Origin: 3107 sp001483205
Lineage (GTDB): Bacteria > Pseudomonadota > Alphaproteobacteria > Rhodobacterales > Rhodobacteraceae
Direction: 5' to 3'
DNA: 64,000 nucleotides
Assembly: GCA_964291375.2 (NCBI GenBank)
Contig: OZ219809.1
Location: 620,001 to 684,000 of the forward strand
Both the position numbers and the translations under genes were made by a program. Positions 32,775 to 41,149 of the stretch are shown here, in pieces (the first letter of the stretch is position 1; every line of letters starts with the position of its first letter). The notes beneath the pieces are model-generated. The model saw nothing but the letters and a program-made list of their open reading frames with translations. It did no database searches and was not told the DNA's origin.

Positions 32775-34070
32775 ATGACCGACATCGCCACCCGCGTCCA
32801 TAACCACAAATGGAAGATCGACCCGATCGTGCGGTCGCTCATCGACACCGATTTCTACAAGCTGCTGATGTGTCAGTCGGTGTTGCGCAACCGGCCCGAC
32901 ACGCAGGTGACATTCTCGCTCATCAACCGGACGGCCTCTGTCCCGCTCGCCCGGCTGATTGATGAGGGCGAACTGCGCGAACAACTCGACCATATCCGCT
33001 CGCTGTCGCTGGCGCGCGGCGAAAGCACCTGGCTGCGCGGCAACACCTTCTATGGCAAGCGCCAGATGTTCCGGCCCGATTTCATGGAATGGTTCGAGCG
33101 CCTGCGCCTGCCGCCCTATCACCTTGAACGGGCGGGCGATCAGTATGTGCTGACATTCGAGGGCGTCTGGCCCGAGGTGATGCTGTGGGAAGTTCCGGCG
33201 CTCTCGGTGCTGATGGAGCTGCGCGGGCGGGCGGTTCTGAACACCATGGGCCGGTTCGAGTTGCAGGTGCTCTATGCCCGCGCCATGACCCGGCTGTGGG
33301 AAAAGATCGAACGCCTGCGCGGTGCGGATGTGCGGATTGCCGATTTCGGCACCCGGCGGCGGCATTCCTTTCTGTGGCAGGACTGGTGCGTTCAGGCGAT
33401 GATCGAGGGGCTGGGCGCGCGGTTCGTCGGCACCTCTAACTGTCTGATCGCCATGCGGCGGGACATCGAGGCAATCGGGACCAATGCCCATGAACTGCCG
33501 ATGGTCTATGCCGCCCTTGCCGAAACCGATGCGGCACTGGCGCGCGCGCCCTATGAGGTTCTGAGCGACTGGCACGAGGAACATGACGGCAATCTGCGCA
33601 TCATCCTGCCGGACACCTACGGGACTGAGGGCTTTCTGGGCCGTGCCCCTGACTGGCTGGCGGGGTGGACCGGCATTCGCATCGACAGCGGCGCGCCGGA
33701 GCAGGGGGCAGAGGCGGCGATTCGCTGGTGGCGGGCGCGTGGCGAAGAGCCGAAGGACAAGCTGGTGATCTTTTCTGACGGGCTGGATGCGGACCGGATC
33801 GTCGCATTGCAGGCGCGCTTTGCCGGGCGGGTCAAGGTGAGTTTCGGCTGGGGGACGCTGCTGACCAATGATTTCCGCAATCTGGCACCGGGGCAGGGGG
33901 ACCGGCTGGCCCCGTTTTCACTGGTCTGCAAGGCGGTGTCGGCGGGCGGACGGCCCACGGTGAAGCTGTCCGACAATCCGGCAAAGGCAATGGGGCCGGA
34001 GGCGGAAATTGCCCGTTATAAGCGGGTGTTCGGGGTGGGTGTGCAGGAACCGCAGGAGGTGATCGTGTAG
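32775..34070 (+). CDS. pncB: Nicotinate phosphoribosyltransferase
   Basis: Converts nicotinate and PRPP to nicotinate mononucleotide, ATP-assisted. 431 residues; N-terminal LIDTDFYKLLMCQSVL, the phosphohistidine site GTNAHELPM, and the PRPP and product loops IRIDSGAP, VIFSDGLD and SFGWGTLLTND are visible, as is VKLSDNPAKAMG near the end. AACAGGA upstream of the ATG is a moderate ribosome-binding site. It follows pncA directly and ends in front of the largest repeat array of the window. Confidence 0.97.
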   Translation: MTDIATRVHNHKWKIDPIVRSLIDTDFYKLLMCQSVLRNRPDTQVTFSLINRTASVPLARLIDEGELREQLDHIRSLSLARGESTWLRGNTFYGKRQMFRPDFMEWFERLRLPPYHLERAGDQYVLTFEGVWPEVMLWEVPALSVLMELRGRAVLNTMGRFELQVLYARAMTRLWEKIERLRGADVRIADFGTRRRHSFLWQDWCVQAMIEGLGARFVGTSNCLIAMRRDIEAIGTNAHELPMVYAALAETDAALARAPYEVLSDWHEEHDGNLRIILPDTYGTEGFLGRAPDWLAGWTGIRIDSGAPEQGAEAAIRWWRARGEEPKDKLVIFSDGLDADRIVALQARFAGRVKVSFGWGTLLTNDFRNLAPGQGDRLAPFSLVCKAVSAGGRPTVKLSDNPAKAMGPEAEIARYKRVFGVGVQEPQEVIV

Positions 34071-34075
34071 GGGAA

Positions 34076-35060
34076 GACCTCTGCATATCGGCTTGTGCCG
34101 GGCGGATGGTTTGCCGGGACAGAAGCGCGAACAGCCCGGCGAGGGGGGCTTATCCGCGGATAAGGGCAAGGCTTCTGACCTATTGGCACGTCAGTGGCCA
34201 ACCTGTCCCGCCCGGCGGAACGCCGGGCAGCGCCCGACCCGCCCCCCCACGGGGCGGCGCGTTCGCGCCTACCGTGCGGGTCGGGTGTGGCCCTTCGGAC
34301 GGGTCCGAACCTGTCCCGGCAAAGGGCCTGACACCGACGCCCCCCGCATCTTATCCGCGGATAAGGGCAGCACTGCTGACATATTGGCCTGGGCCGGGCG
34401 GACGGTTTGCCGGGACAGAAGCGCGAATACCCCGGCAAGGGGATGGCGGCTTATCCGCGGATAAGGGCAGCACTGCTGACCTATTGGCGCATCACCAGCC
34501 AACCCGTCCCGCCCGGCAGAATGCCGGGCCGCGCCTGCTGGGCTCCGCCCGTTCGGTCCTGAAACGGTCCCCCGGACCGTTTCCGAGACGGGCCTCACCC
34601 CATGGCGGGCGCTTCGCTTCCTCCGGGCCGGGCGCTGCCCTTCGGACGGTTCGCACATCTGTTCCGGGACGGGGGCAGACCTTATCCGCGGATAAGGCCA
34701 AGACCTTTGCATATTGGCACGTCAGTGGCCAACCTGTCCCGCCCGGTCGTAAGACCGGGCAGCGCCCGCCCCGCTCCATGGCGGGCGCTTCGCTTCCGCC
34801 GGGCCGGACGCTGCCCTTCGGACGGTTCGCACATCTGTTCCGGGACGGGGGCGGACCTTATCCGCGGATAAGGGCAGCACTGCTGACATATTGGCACGTC
34901 AGTGGCCAACCTGTCCCGCCCGGTCGCAAGATCGGGCCGCGCCGTTTGGGGGCTCCGCCCGTTCGGTCCTGAAACGGCCCGCCGGACCGTTTCCGCACCG
35001 GGCCACCCCTCAATGGGGTGGGGCGGCGCGCGCCCCCCTCAGCCGGGCCGGATTCGCCCC
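34076..35060. repeat. Nested repeat array of about 1 kb with five CTTATCC palindromes
   Basis: Exact TTATCCGCGGATAA copies are at 34150, 34351, 34451, 34682 and 34858. Four of the five are followed by GGGCA or GGCCA and a family A left end (CTGCTGACATATTGGC or similar). Three GAAACGG-type hairpins, four CCGCCCGG stems, a GTTCGCGCC-type stem and CCCTCAATGGGGTGGG close to rplI complete it. At least four family A left ends lie in the same orientation. No gene is credible; all reading frames are low-complexity. Confidence 0.85.
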
Positions 35061-35062
35061 GC

Positions 35063-35701
35063 TCAGGCGTTGCTCTCACGCGGGTCGCGCAGCTCTTCCA
35101 GGATCGGGCTGCTTTCTTCGCCTTCTTCGCCGTCCCCGTCCTCCGCCGCCGCGCCGATGTCATCGAACAACTCGGCGATCTCAAACTCTGCGGCGGCGTC
35201 TTCCTCGGCGGCAAGGTCACGGATGGACCGGCCCACGGCCTGCAATTCGGCCTCTTCCGGCGAACGGGCAACATTCAGCTCAATCTCGGCCTCGACCTCG
35301 GGGTGCAACTGAACGATCACCTTGTGCAGCCCCAGCGCCTTGATCGGCGCGGCCAGCGCGATCTGACGCCGCCCGACGGTGACACCGGCCCCGGTCACCG
35401 CCTCGGCCGCATCACGGGTTGAAACCGACCCGTAAAGCGACCCCGAATCGGACGCGGCGCGAATCACGACGAACTGTCGCCCGCTCACCCGTTCGGCCAT
35501 TTCCTCGGCTTCCCGGCGGGTCTCCAGATTATCGGCCTCCAGTTGCGCCCGGCGCGCCTCGAAAACCGCGATATTGGCTTTGGAAGCGGTCAGCGCCTTG
35601 TGCTGCGGCAACAGGAAGTTGCGGGCATAGCCGGGTTTCACATCAACCACATCGCCCATCTGGCCCAGCTTTGCGACACGTTCAAGCAGGATGACTTGCA
35701 T
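35063..35701 (-). CDS. rplI: 50S ribosomal protein L9
   Basis: Large-subunit protein binding 23S rRNA near L1. 212 residues against about 150 in E. coli. The N-domain MQVILLERVAKLGQMGDVVDVKPGYARNFLLPQ is canonical, then the long connecting helix and the C-domain ending near residue 160. A further tail of about 50 residues is highly acidic (DDIGAAAEDGDGEEGEESSP), an extension known in Rhodobacterales. Last gene of the rpsF-rpsR-rplI operon, 11 bp after rpsR. Confidence 0.97.
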   Translation of the reverse strand: MQVILLERVAKLGQMGDVVDVKPGYARNFLLPQHKALTASKANIAVFEARRAQLEADNLETRREAEEMAERVSGRQFVVIRAASDSGSLYGSVSTRDAAEAVTGAGVTVGRRQIALAAPIKALGLHKVIVQLHPEVEAEIELNVARSPEEAELQAVGRSIRDLAAEEDAAAEFEIAELFDDIGAAAEDGDGEEGEESSPILEELRDPRESNA

Positions 35702-35712
35702 CGGGCCTCTCC

Positions 35713-35940
35713 TTATCTGACCGCATAGGGCAACAGCGCCAGAAAACGGGCGCGCTTGATGGCGCGGGCCAGCTCTCGCTGTTTGCCGGCAGAGACGGCG
35801 GTGATTCGGCTCGGCACGATCTTGCCGCGCTCCGAGATATAGCGTTGCAACAGCTTGGTGTCCTTGTAGTCGATCCGGGGCGCGTTCCCGCCGGAAAACG
35901 GACAGACCTTGCGGCGGCGAAAAAATGTCTTCATGGCCAT
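35713..35940 (-). CDS. rpsR: 30S ribosomal protein S18
   Basis: Small-subunit platform protein that pairs with S6. 75 residues: KTFFRRRKVCPFSGGNAPRIDYKDTKLLQRYISERGKIVPSRITAVSAGKQRELARAIKRARFLALLPY, a complete S18. Start is ATG at 35940 or two codons later. It lies between rpsF (27 bp) and rplI (11 bp). Confidence 0.97.
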   Translation of the reverse strand: MAMKTFFRRRKVCPFSGGNAPRIDYKDTKLLQRYISERGKIVPSRITAVSAGKQRELARAIKRARFLALLPYAVR

Positions 35941-35967
35941 GGTTTATAATCCCTTTCCCGAGCCGGT

Positions 35968-36312
35968 TCAGCGGCGTTCGCCGCGTTCCTCGCGTTTCTT
36001 CATCTGCACGGACAGGCCGTCCTCATGGGCGTTGACCTTGATGGTCAGAACCCGCATCACATCGTCATGCAGGCGCATCAGGCGCTCCATTTCCTGGACC
36101 GCGGGCGCGGGCGCGTCGGTTTTCAGAAAGGCATAGTGGCCCTTGCGGTTCTTGTTGATCTTATAGGCCATGGTCTTGAGACCCCAATATTCCTGACCGA
36201 TGACCTTGCCGCCATTGTCGGCAAGAACGGCCCCGAAATGCTCGACCAGACCTTCGGCCTGCGCGTTGGAAAGATCCTGACGCGCGATGAAGACATGCTC
36301 ATAGAGAGGCAT
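35968..36312 (-). CDS. rpsF: 30S ribosomal protein S6
   Basis: Small-subunit protein forming a heterodimer with S18. 114 residues: MPLYEHVFIARQDLSNAQAEGLVEHFGAVLADNGGKVIGQEYWGLKTMAYKINKNRKGHY is the canonical S6 fold, with a basic-acidic C-terminal tail (KKREERGERR). First gene of the operon. A leader of about 100 bp upstream contains a strong stem (GGGCGG and CCGCCC around an AAGGCAAACC loop, near 36343-36370), where autoregulation by S6:S18 would be expected; that role is inferred. Confidence 0.97.
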   Translation of the reverse strand: MPLYEHVFIARQDLSNAQAEGLVEHFGAVLADNGGKVIGQEYWGLKTMAYKINKNRKGHYAFLKTDAPAPAVQEMERLMRLHDDVMRVLTIKVNAHEDGLSVQMKKREERGERR

Positions 36313-36469
36313 GTGTGCTCCTAATCCTGTTCAGGCGCGTTTCAAAGGGCGGGGTTTGCCTTCCGCCCCCACCCACGAGAGACCGCGCGGTTCAGCGAAT
36401 CCGCGGAAGGAAACGGCCTTATAAGGCGGTCCTGAAATTGATGCAAGTGCGCCCAATTCTGGCCAAGTT

Positions 36470-36484
36470 TTAACCGCATCTTAC
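36470..36484. promoter_or_regulatory. Near-consensus CtrA box (TTAA-N7-TTAC)
   Basis: TTAA at 36470-36473, seven bases, TTAC at 36481-36484: one mismatch from the CtrA consensus. It lies 31 bp before the start of the membrane-protein gene at 36515 and about 158 bp from rpsF on the other strand. Confidence 0.35.
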
Positions 36485-36514
36485 CACCGACAGGGATAGG
36501 GGCGGAATAATGAC

Positions 36515-37204
36515 ATGACACTCTACGCCAAATTTCCGGAACTCAGGCGTGATCGGGGCGATATGGCGGTGGTCGGGGTGCGGGTGGATGAAACCTATTG
36601 GGGATATGTCCTGCGCGCGGAATACAGGTATCCGTTTTTCGAGATCATTGCGTGGGTGCGGGCCGTTTTTCCATGGGTCGTGCTGATTCTGGCCGCCGGT
36701 CTCTGGGCCTGGCTGGCGGTGTTTTCGCCCGGCGGGACGGCGGAGTTCAGAACGGCGGCCCTTTCCGTGATTGCCGGGGCCGGTGTGATGCTTCTGTGGC
36801 GGCTGCGAAAACCGAAACAGGTGCGTCCTGAGTTGCATTTCGACCAGTCCCGTCAGGAACTGCGCCGCATGGTGCGTGATTTCAGGGGGCAGAGGTGCCT
36901 GATCGACCGCTACGCTTTCATTGATATTGCTGAGGTGTATATAGAGAGCGCCCCGGATGAAGGTGGCATGGGGCGACTTTTGCTGCGGCTCGAAAAGGGT
37001 GAAGAGACCATCGTCGCGGCCATTGCACCAGAGCATCAGTTGCACGCCCTGCGCCGCCGCATCGCCCGCGATCTGCGCAGAAGCCGCAGGATCAAACCCG
37101 CCTGGTTTGCACAGCAGAAACAGTATCAGGCACCGGAGCCGGATAATCAGGACAGTCAGGGTGGTCAGAGCACCCGGCGGCGTGCCTCTGCCGCGCGGAT
37201 GTAA
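36515..37204 (+). CDS. Hypothetical membrane protein
   Basis: A 229-residue protein with an N-terminal soluble segment (1-45), two adjacent hydrophobic helices (about 49-70 and 77-95) and a C-terminal cytoplasmic domain of about 130 residues (LHFDQSRQELRRMVRDFRG ... LLLRLEKGEETIVAAIAPEHQLHALRRRIARDL) that looks like a PH-like or DUF domain. The tail is basic and glutamine-rich. No family could be named. A single gene with a possible weak CtrA site in its promoter; its end abuts a family A element. Confidence 0.7.
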   Translation: MTLYAKFPELRRDRGDMAVVGVRVDETYWGYVLRAEYRYPFFEIIAWVRAVFPWVVLILAAGLWAWLAVFSPGGTAEFRTAALSVIAGAGVMLLWRLRKPKQVRPELHFDQSRQELRRMVRDFRGQRCLIDRYAFIDIAEVYIESAPDEGGMGRLLLRLEKGEETIVAAIAPEHQLHALRRRIARDLRRSRRIKPAWFAQQKQYQAPEPDNQDSQGGQSTRRRASAARM

Positions 37205-37207
37205 TCC

Positions 37208-37520
37208 AAAACCTCTGCATATTGGCCTGAGCCGGGCAGGACGCGACCTTTCAGGATGCGCGCGCACCTGTCCCGGCAAGGTGCCTGCCACCGACGATCT
37301 CCGCACCTTATCCGCGGATAAGGTCAGAGGGGCGCACCTTATCCGCGGATAAGGGCAAGACTGCTGACCTAATGGCGCGTCGGTGGCCAACCTGTCCCGC
37401 CCGGCGGAATGCCGGGCAGCGGCTTATCCGCGGATAAGGTCAGCATCGCTGACGTATAGCATAACGTCCAAATTTTGAGTCCAAGTTTCATTCCTGATCC
37501 CGCCTGGGCCATAATATGCA
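37208..37520. repeat. Repeat array with three CTTATCC palindromes
   Basis: Family A left end AAAACCTCTGCATATTGGCC at 37209, exact palindromes at 37308, 37339 (31 bp apart) and 37424, a CCGCCCGGCGGAATGCCGGG stem, and a family B end (TATAGCATAACGTCC ... TTTTGAGTCC) at about 37454-37482 followed by TTCATTCCTGATCCC. A right end ATATGCAGAAGCC lies near 37514. No gene. Confidence 0.75.
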
Positions 37521-37625
37521 GAAGCCTCGATCCCCCCACACAACACGAACAGTTGACCGGGAAGTGGTTGCAGCGGTATCCGGGGCGGGTGACAGTCCCG
37601 TCATCACAACCGAAAGGAAACCGCC

Positions 37626-38189
37626 ATGCAAAAGACAGCTTTCCTTCTGGCCGGGGCGCTGGCCTCTGCCACCGCAACCACCACCCTTGCCGCCCCGCAA
37701 ACCTATGACCTCGACCCCGGCCACAGCCAGATCGTCTTTTCCTACAACCACGGCGGATTTTCGACGACATACGGCATGTTTTCCGGCTTTGGCGGCCAGG
37801 TATCATTCGACGCGGACGCCCCTGAAAATTCCTCTGTTTCGGTCTCGATGCCGGTCAGGAGTATGCTGACCGGGTGGGAAAAGCGGTTTGATCATTTCAT
37901 GGGGGCGGATTTCTTTGACGCCGCCGGGGATGAGGCTGTCACCTTCACCTCGACCGGCATCGAAGTCACCGGCGAAGACACCGCGCATATCACCGGCGAC
38001 CTGACAATCAACGGGGTCACGAAATCCGTGGTGCTTGAGACGCGGCTCAACAAGGCGACCGACAAGATGCTGGGGTTTGACGCCACCGCAACGCTTCTGC
38101 GCAGTGATTACGGCCTCGGCCTCTATGTCCCCCATGTCAGCGACGAGGTTGAGGTTGTGATCTCGATTGAGGCCGGGCTGGCGGAATAA
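37626..38189 (+). CDS. YceI family periplasmic lipid/isoprenoid-binding protein
   Basis: A 187-residue secreted protein with a signal peptide (MQKTAFLLAGALASATATTTLAA) and a complete YceI lipocalin-like barrel: YDLDPGHSQIVFSYNHGGFSTTYGMFSGFGG, GADFFDAAGDEAVTFTSTGIEV, ITGDLTINGVTKSVVLETRLN and FDATATLLRSDYGLGLYVPHVSDEVEVVISIEA. The barrel is thought to bind isoprenoid quinones. GAAAGGAAA upstream of the ATG is a good ribosome-binding site. The neighbour gene at 38446 carries a second YceI domain fused to cytochrome b561. Confidence 0.92.
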   Translation: MQKTAFLLAGALASATATTTLAAPQTYDLDPGHSQIVFSYNHGGFSTTYGMFSGFGGQVSFDADAPENSSVSVSMPVRSMLTGWEKRFDHFMGADFFDAAGDEAVTFTSTGIEVTGEDTAHITGDLTINGVTKSVVLETRLNKATDKMLGFDATATLLRSDYGLGLYVPHVSDEVEVVISIEAGLAE

Positions 38190-38198
38190 CCGGCGGCA

Positions 38199-38427
38199 TA
38201 TAGTCTGACGCCCGGATTTTGAGTCCGGCTTCCGGCCCTGATCCCGCCCGGCGGAACGCCGGGCCGCGCCGACCCGCCCCCCACCGGGGCGGCGCGTTCG
38301 CGCCCCCCGTGCGGGCCGGACGCGGCCTTCCCGGTTGTTCGCGCATCTGTCCCGGCAAGGTGCCTGCCACTTGCGCCCTGAGAGGATCAGGGGTGGAGTC
38401 TGTGATCAATTTTATGTCGCCATGCTA
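38199..38427. mobile_element. Family B intergenic element, intact, 229 bp
   Basis: Left end TATAGTCTGACGCCCGGATT at 38199, right end CGCCATGCTATA finishing at 38427; together they form imperfect inverted repeats. The interior mirrors the element at 14826-15057: TTTTGAGTCCGGC, CCGCCCGG stem, GGCGCGTTCGCGCC palindrome, TGTCCCGGCAAGGTGCCTG, GGATCAGGGG and GTGATCAATTTTATG. It fills almost the entire gap between two convergent YceI genes. Confidence 0.72.
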
Positions 38428-38445
38428 TAAGGCGGGGTCACCCGG

Positions 38446-39690
38446 TCATCCGGGCGCGCGCCGGGCGCTCAGGCTGATCCTGACCTCGACCTCAAGGCCG
38501 AGCGCCTCGCCATCGGGCATGTGCTGTCCGATCCCGTAATCGAGCCGGTCAAGAACAAACCGGGCGGTCGCGTGCGCCTCATCCGGCCCGTTCATCGCCA
38601 GAACAAACGGGATGCTGAGGGGCCGGGTCACGCCGTTGAGCGTCAGCGCACCCTCGGCGAGGTATTCACCGCCGCCCGCCACCAGATCAGCGCGAAAGGT
38701 GGCAACGGGGTGGGCCTTGGCGCTCAGAAAATCGTCCCCGAGCGCCTCAGCGGTCAATGCGCCGAGCGACAGGCTGCTGATGTCGATGTCCATGCTGACG
38801 GAACCGGCGACGCCCTCTGTCACGGTATCGTCGAAATCAATCACCGAGCGCCAGGTCTGAAATGCGCCCGAGACCTCATTGCCCAGTTGCCTGACGGTGA
38901 TGGTGATCGCGCCGTCCTTATCCCCGTCCCCGACCTCGCGCCAGTTGCCCGCCGCGCCGCTGTCCTCTTCCGCCACGCCTGCATCAGCGGCAGGCCGCCG
39001 GGTTTCCTCCAGCCCCGGCAGATACCACAGGAAGGCCCCGGCAATCAGCGCCACCCCATAGGCCGCCAGCGCCGCAAAGACCGGTGCGCGGGAAGGATGC
39101 TGCGCGGGCAGGTCCGGCACATCGGGCTGGCCGGGCAACATCCGGCGCAGGGTCGCATCGCGGTCAACGAAATGATGCTTGAGCGCGCCAAGGATGTGCA
39201 GCAGCACCGAGAAGGCGAGAACCCGCTCGAACGCGAAATGCAGTGAGCCGAACAGATGCGCGACCCGGGCGTCATTGGTGGGCACAAAGGGCAGGTTCTG
39301 GCCGAAGGGCCACCAGATCGGGGCAAAGCCCTCGGTCGCTGCGTGGTGTATCCAGCCGGTGATCGGCACAAGCAGCAGAGAGCTGTAAAGCAGCCAGTGA
39401 ACCGTGCGGGCCAGAAACGCCTCTGCCCTGTTGTCCGCGTTCAGAAGCCCCGGTTTCGGTTGCAATAGCGCCCAGAGGATGCGGGCCAGCGCCACAAAAA
39501 ACACCGTGACGCCAAGGGTCTTGTGGATGGAAAACAGAAACGCCTTGCGGTGCAGTTGTTCGCTGGTGGCGTAGGGGAGTTCATCGGCGATAATGCCCAG
39601 GGGGATCAGGGTCAGGATCAGCAGGGCGGTCAGCCAGTGAAAACCCTTGGTGATCGCGCCGTATCGGGTTTTGGTGTTCAGAAGGGCCAT
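38446..39690 (-). CDS. Cytochrome b561 / YceI domain fusion protein
   Basis: A 414-residue membrane protein. Residues about 5-185 form a bacterial cytochrome b561 (four helices; haem-ligand histidines in KGFHWLTALLIL, LFSIHKTLGV, HWLLYSSLLL and SVLLHILGALKHHFV). An extra helix at about 205-225 leads to a C-terminal periplasmic YceI domain (about 240-410: DKDGAITITVRQLGNEVSGAFQTWRSVIDF ... LDYGIGQHMPDGEALGLEVEVRISLSA). The fusion suggests electron transfer between quinol and a YceI-bound isoprenoid or quinone. A strong AAGGAGG fixes the start. Convergent with the free YceI gene. Confidence 0.9.
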   Translation of the reverse strand: MALLNTKTRYGAITKGFHWLTALLILTLIPLGIIADELPYATSEQLHRKAFLFSIHKTLGVTVFFVALARILWALLQPKPGLLNADNRAEAFLARTVHWLLYSSLLLVPITGWIHHAATEGFAPIWWPFGQNLPFVPTNDARVAHLFGSLHFAFERVLAFSVLLHILGALKHHFVDRDATLRRMLPGQPDVPDLPAQHPSRAPVFAALAAYGVALIAGAFLWYLPGLEETRRPAADAGVAEEDSGAAGNWREVGDGDKDGAITITVRQLGNEVSGAFQTWRSVIDFDDTVTEGVAGSVSMDIDISSLSLGALTAEALGDDFLSAKAHPVATFRADLVAGGGEYLAEGALTLNGVTRPLSIPFVLAMNGPDEAHATARFVLDRLDYGIGQHMPDGEALGLEVEVRISLSARRAPG

Positions 39691-39828
39691 GTCGTTTCCT
39701 CCTTGCCGTCCCGTGTGGATTGTGCGGACAAGCGGCGCAAAGTGCAAGCCGGACGCGCCCCCCACGTGATTGCGTCGCCGGGCCGGGCGCGGTATCTGCA
39801 CCGCATATCGAACAATAAGGGGTGTGGC

Positions 39829-40779
39829 ATGACCTGCGCATTCGTATTTCCGGGACAAGGGGCGCAGACGATCGGCATGGGCCGGGCGCTGGCCGAAGCG
39901 TATCCCGCTGCACGGGCTGTCTTTGAGCAGGTGGACGAGGCGTTGGGCGAGCACCTGTCGGCCCTGATCTGGGAGGGCGAGGCCGAAGACCTGACCCTGA
40001 CCGAGAACGCCCAGCCTGCGCTGATGGCGACCTCTCTGGCGGCGATGCGGGCGCTGGAGGCAGAGGGGGGCGGTATTGAGGCCGCGTCCTTCGTCGCCGG
40101 GCATTCCCTGGGGGAATATTCAGCACTGGCTGCGGCGGGGGCGCTGGGTGTGGCGGATGCGGCGCGGCTGTTGCGGACGCGGGGCCGGGCGATGCAGGCG
40201 GCTGTGCCCGTGGGCGCGGGGGCGATGGCGGCACTTTTGGGGCTGGATTTTGCAACCGCCGCCGGGGTCGCCGCCGAGGCAGCAGGCCATCAGGTTTGTC
40301 AGGCCGCGAATGACAACGACCCCGGACAGGTGGTCGTATCGGGGCACAGGGAAGCGGTGGAGCGCGCGGTCGGGATCGCACGGGAGCGGGGCGCGCGCCG
40401 TGCGGTGCTTTTGCCGGTCAGCGCCCCGTTCCATTGCGCGCTGATGGAACCGGCGGCACGGGCAATGGCCGAGGCGCTGGAGGGCGTCGAGATCAACCCG
40501 CCCGCCGTGCCGCTGGTGGCCAATGTGCGCGCGCGTCCGGTCAGTGATCCGGCGACGATCCGGGCGCTTCTGGTCGAGCAGGTCACGGGGGTGGTGCGCT
40601 GGCGGGAATCGGTTGCGTGGATGGCGGGCGCGGGGGTGACGACGTTTTGCGAGATCGGCGCGGGCAAGGCGCTGTCCGGCATGATCCGCCGGATCGACAA
40701 GTCCGTCACAACCCGCGCAGTGGGAACGCCGGGGGATGTGCGGGAACTGCTGGCGGCACAGCGGGGCGCGGAGCTATGA
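39829..40779 (+). CDS. fabD: Malonyl-CoA:ACP transacylase
   Basis: Loads malonate onto acyl carrier protein in fatty-acid synthesis. 316 residues. FVFPGQGAQTIGMGRAL at the N-terminus; active-site serine in the elbow AGHSLGEYSALA; the arginine region RTRGRAMQAAVP; catalytic histidine in VSAPFHCALMEPA; and VVSGHREAVERA. The ATAAGGGG upstream of the ATG is a fair ribosome-binding site. In related genomes fabG and acpP commonly follow; here a family A element and a DUF2189 gene follow instead. Confidence 0.97.
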   Translation: MTCAFVFPGQGAQTIGMGRALAEAYPAARAVFEQVDEALGEHLSALIWEGEAEDLTLTENAQPALMATSLAAMRALEAEGGGIEAASFVAGHSLGEYSALAAAGALGVADAARLLRTRGRAMQAAVPVGAGAMAALLGLDFATAAGVAAEAAGHQVCQAANDNDPGQVVVSGHREAVERAVGIARERGARRAVLLPVSAPFHCALMEPAARAMAEALEGVEINPPAVPLVANVRARPVSDPATIRALLVEQVTGVVRWRESVAWMAGAGVTTFCEIGAGKALSGMIRRIDKSVTTRAVGTPGDVRELLAAQRGAEL

Positions 40780-40822
40780 GTTGAGGCGCGCGCCATCTTG
40801 GGGCTTCACCCGTTCGGCTCTG

Positions 40823-41034
40823 AAAAGACCTCTGCATATTGGCGCGCCGCCCCCCAAATACCCCGCCCGGTCGCAAGACCGGGCAGCGCCTGCCTGCCCC
40901 CCGGCAGGCGCTATGAGCGTTTCAGCCTGTTGGAGCGTATGGACTTTATGGCAAAAATATCGCCAATTTGGACTGTCGTGAAAAGCGCCCGCCCAGGCAG
41001 GCGGCTGCCCGGCTCGGCCATTATGCAGAGATAT
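40823..41034. mobile_element. Long family A element without the hairpin module
   Basis: Left end AAAAGACCTCTGCATATTGG at 40823, right end CATTATGCAGAGATAT at 41019-41034. The interior has CCGGTCGCAAGACCGG and the CGCCTGCC...GGCAGGCG stem in its unoccupied state (no GAAACGGTCC insert), then the TGGACTGTCGTGAAAAGCGCC module. Confidence 0.75.
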
Positions 41035-41149
41035 TTACAGAGGGCTTGCCGGCACCATGTGTCGATCTGTCTCACCGGACGTATTTATATTGCCCGTAAA
41101 ATACAGATGATATAGGTGTTTACCCACAACCGACTCCGGGAGACAGACC

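Noticed and set aside
34096..34972. Long open frames across the repeat arrays (for example 288 codons here, others at 12700-13960 and 15000-15880)
   Set aside because: The translations are Pro/Arg/Gly-rich, repeat the same peptides as the DNA repeats, exist in several frames at once and lack homologous motifs. They reflect high GC and few stop codons.
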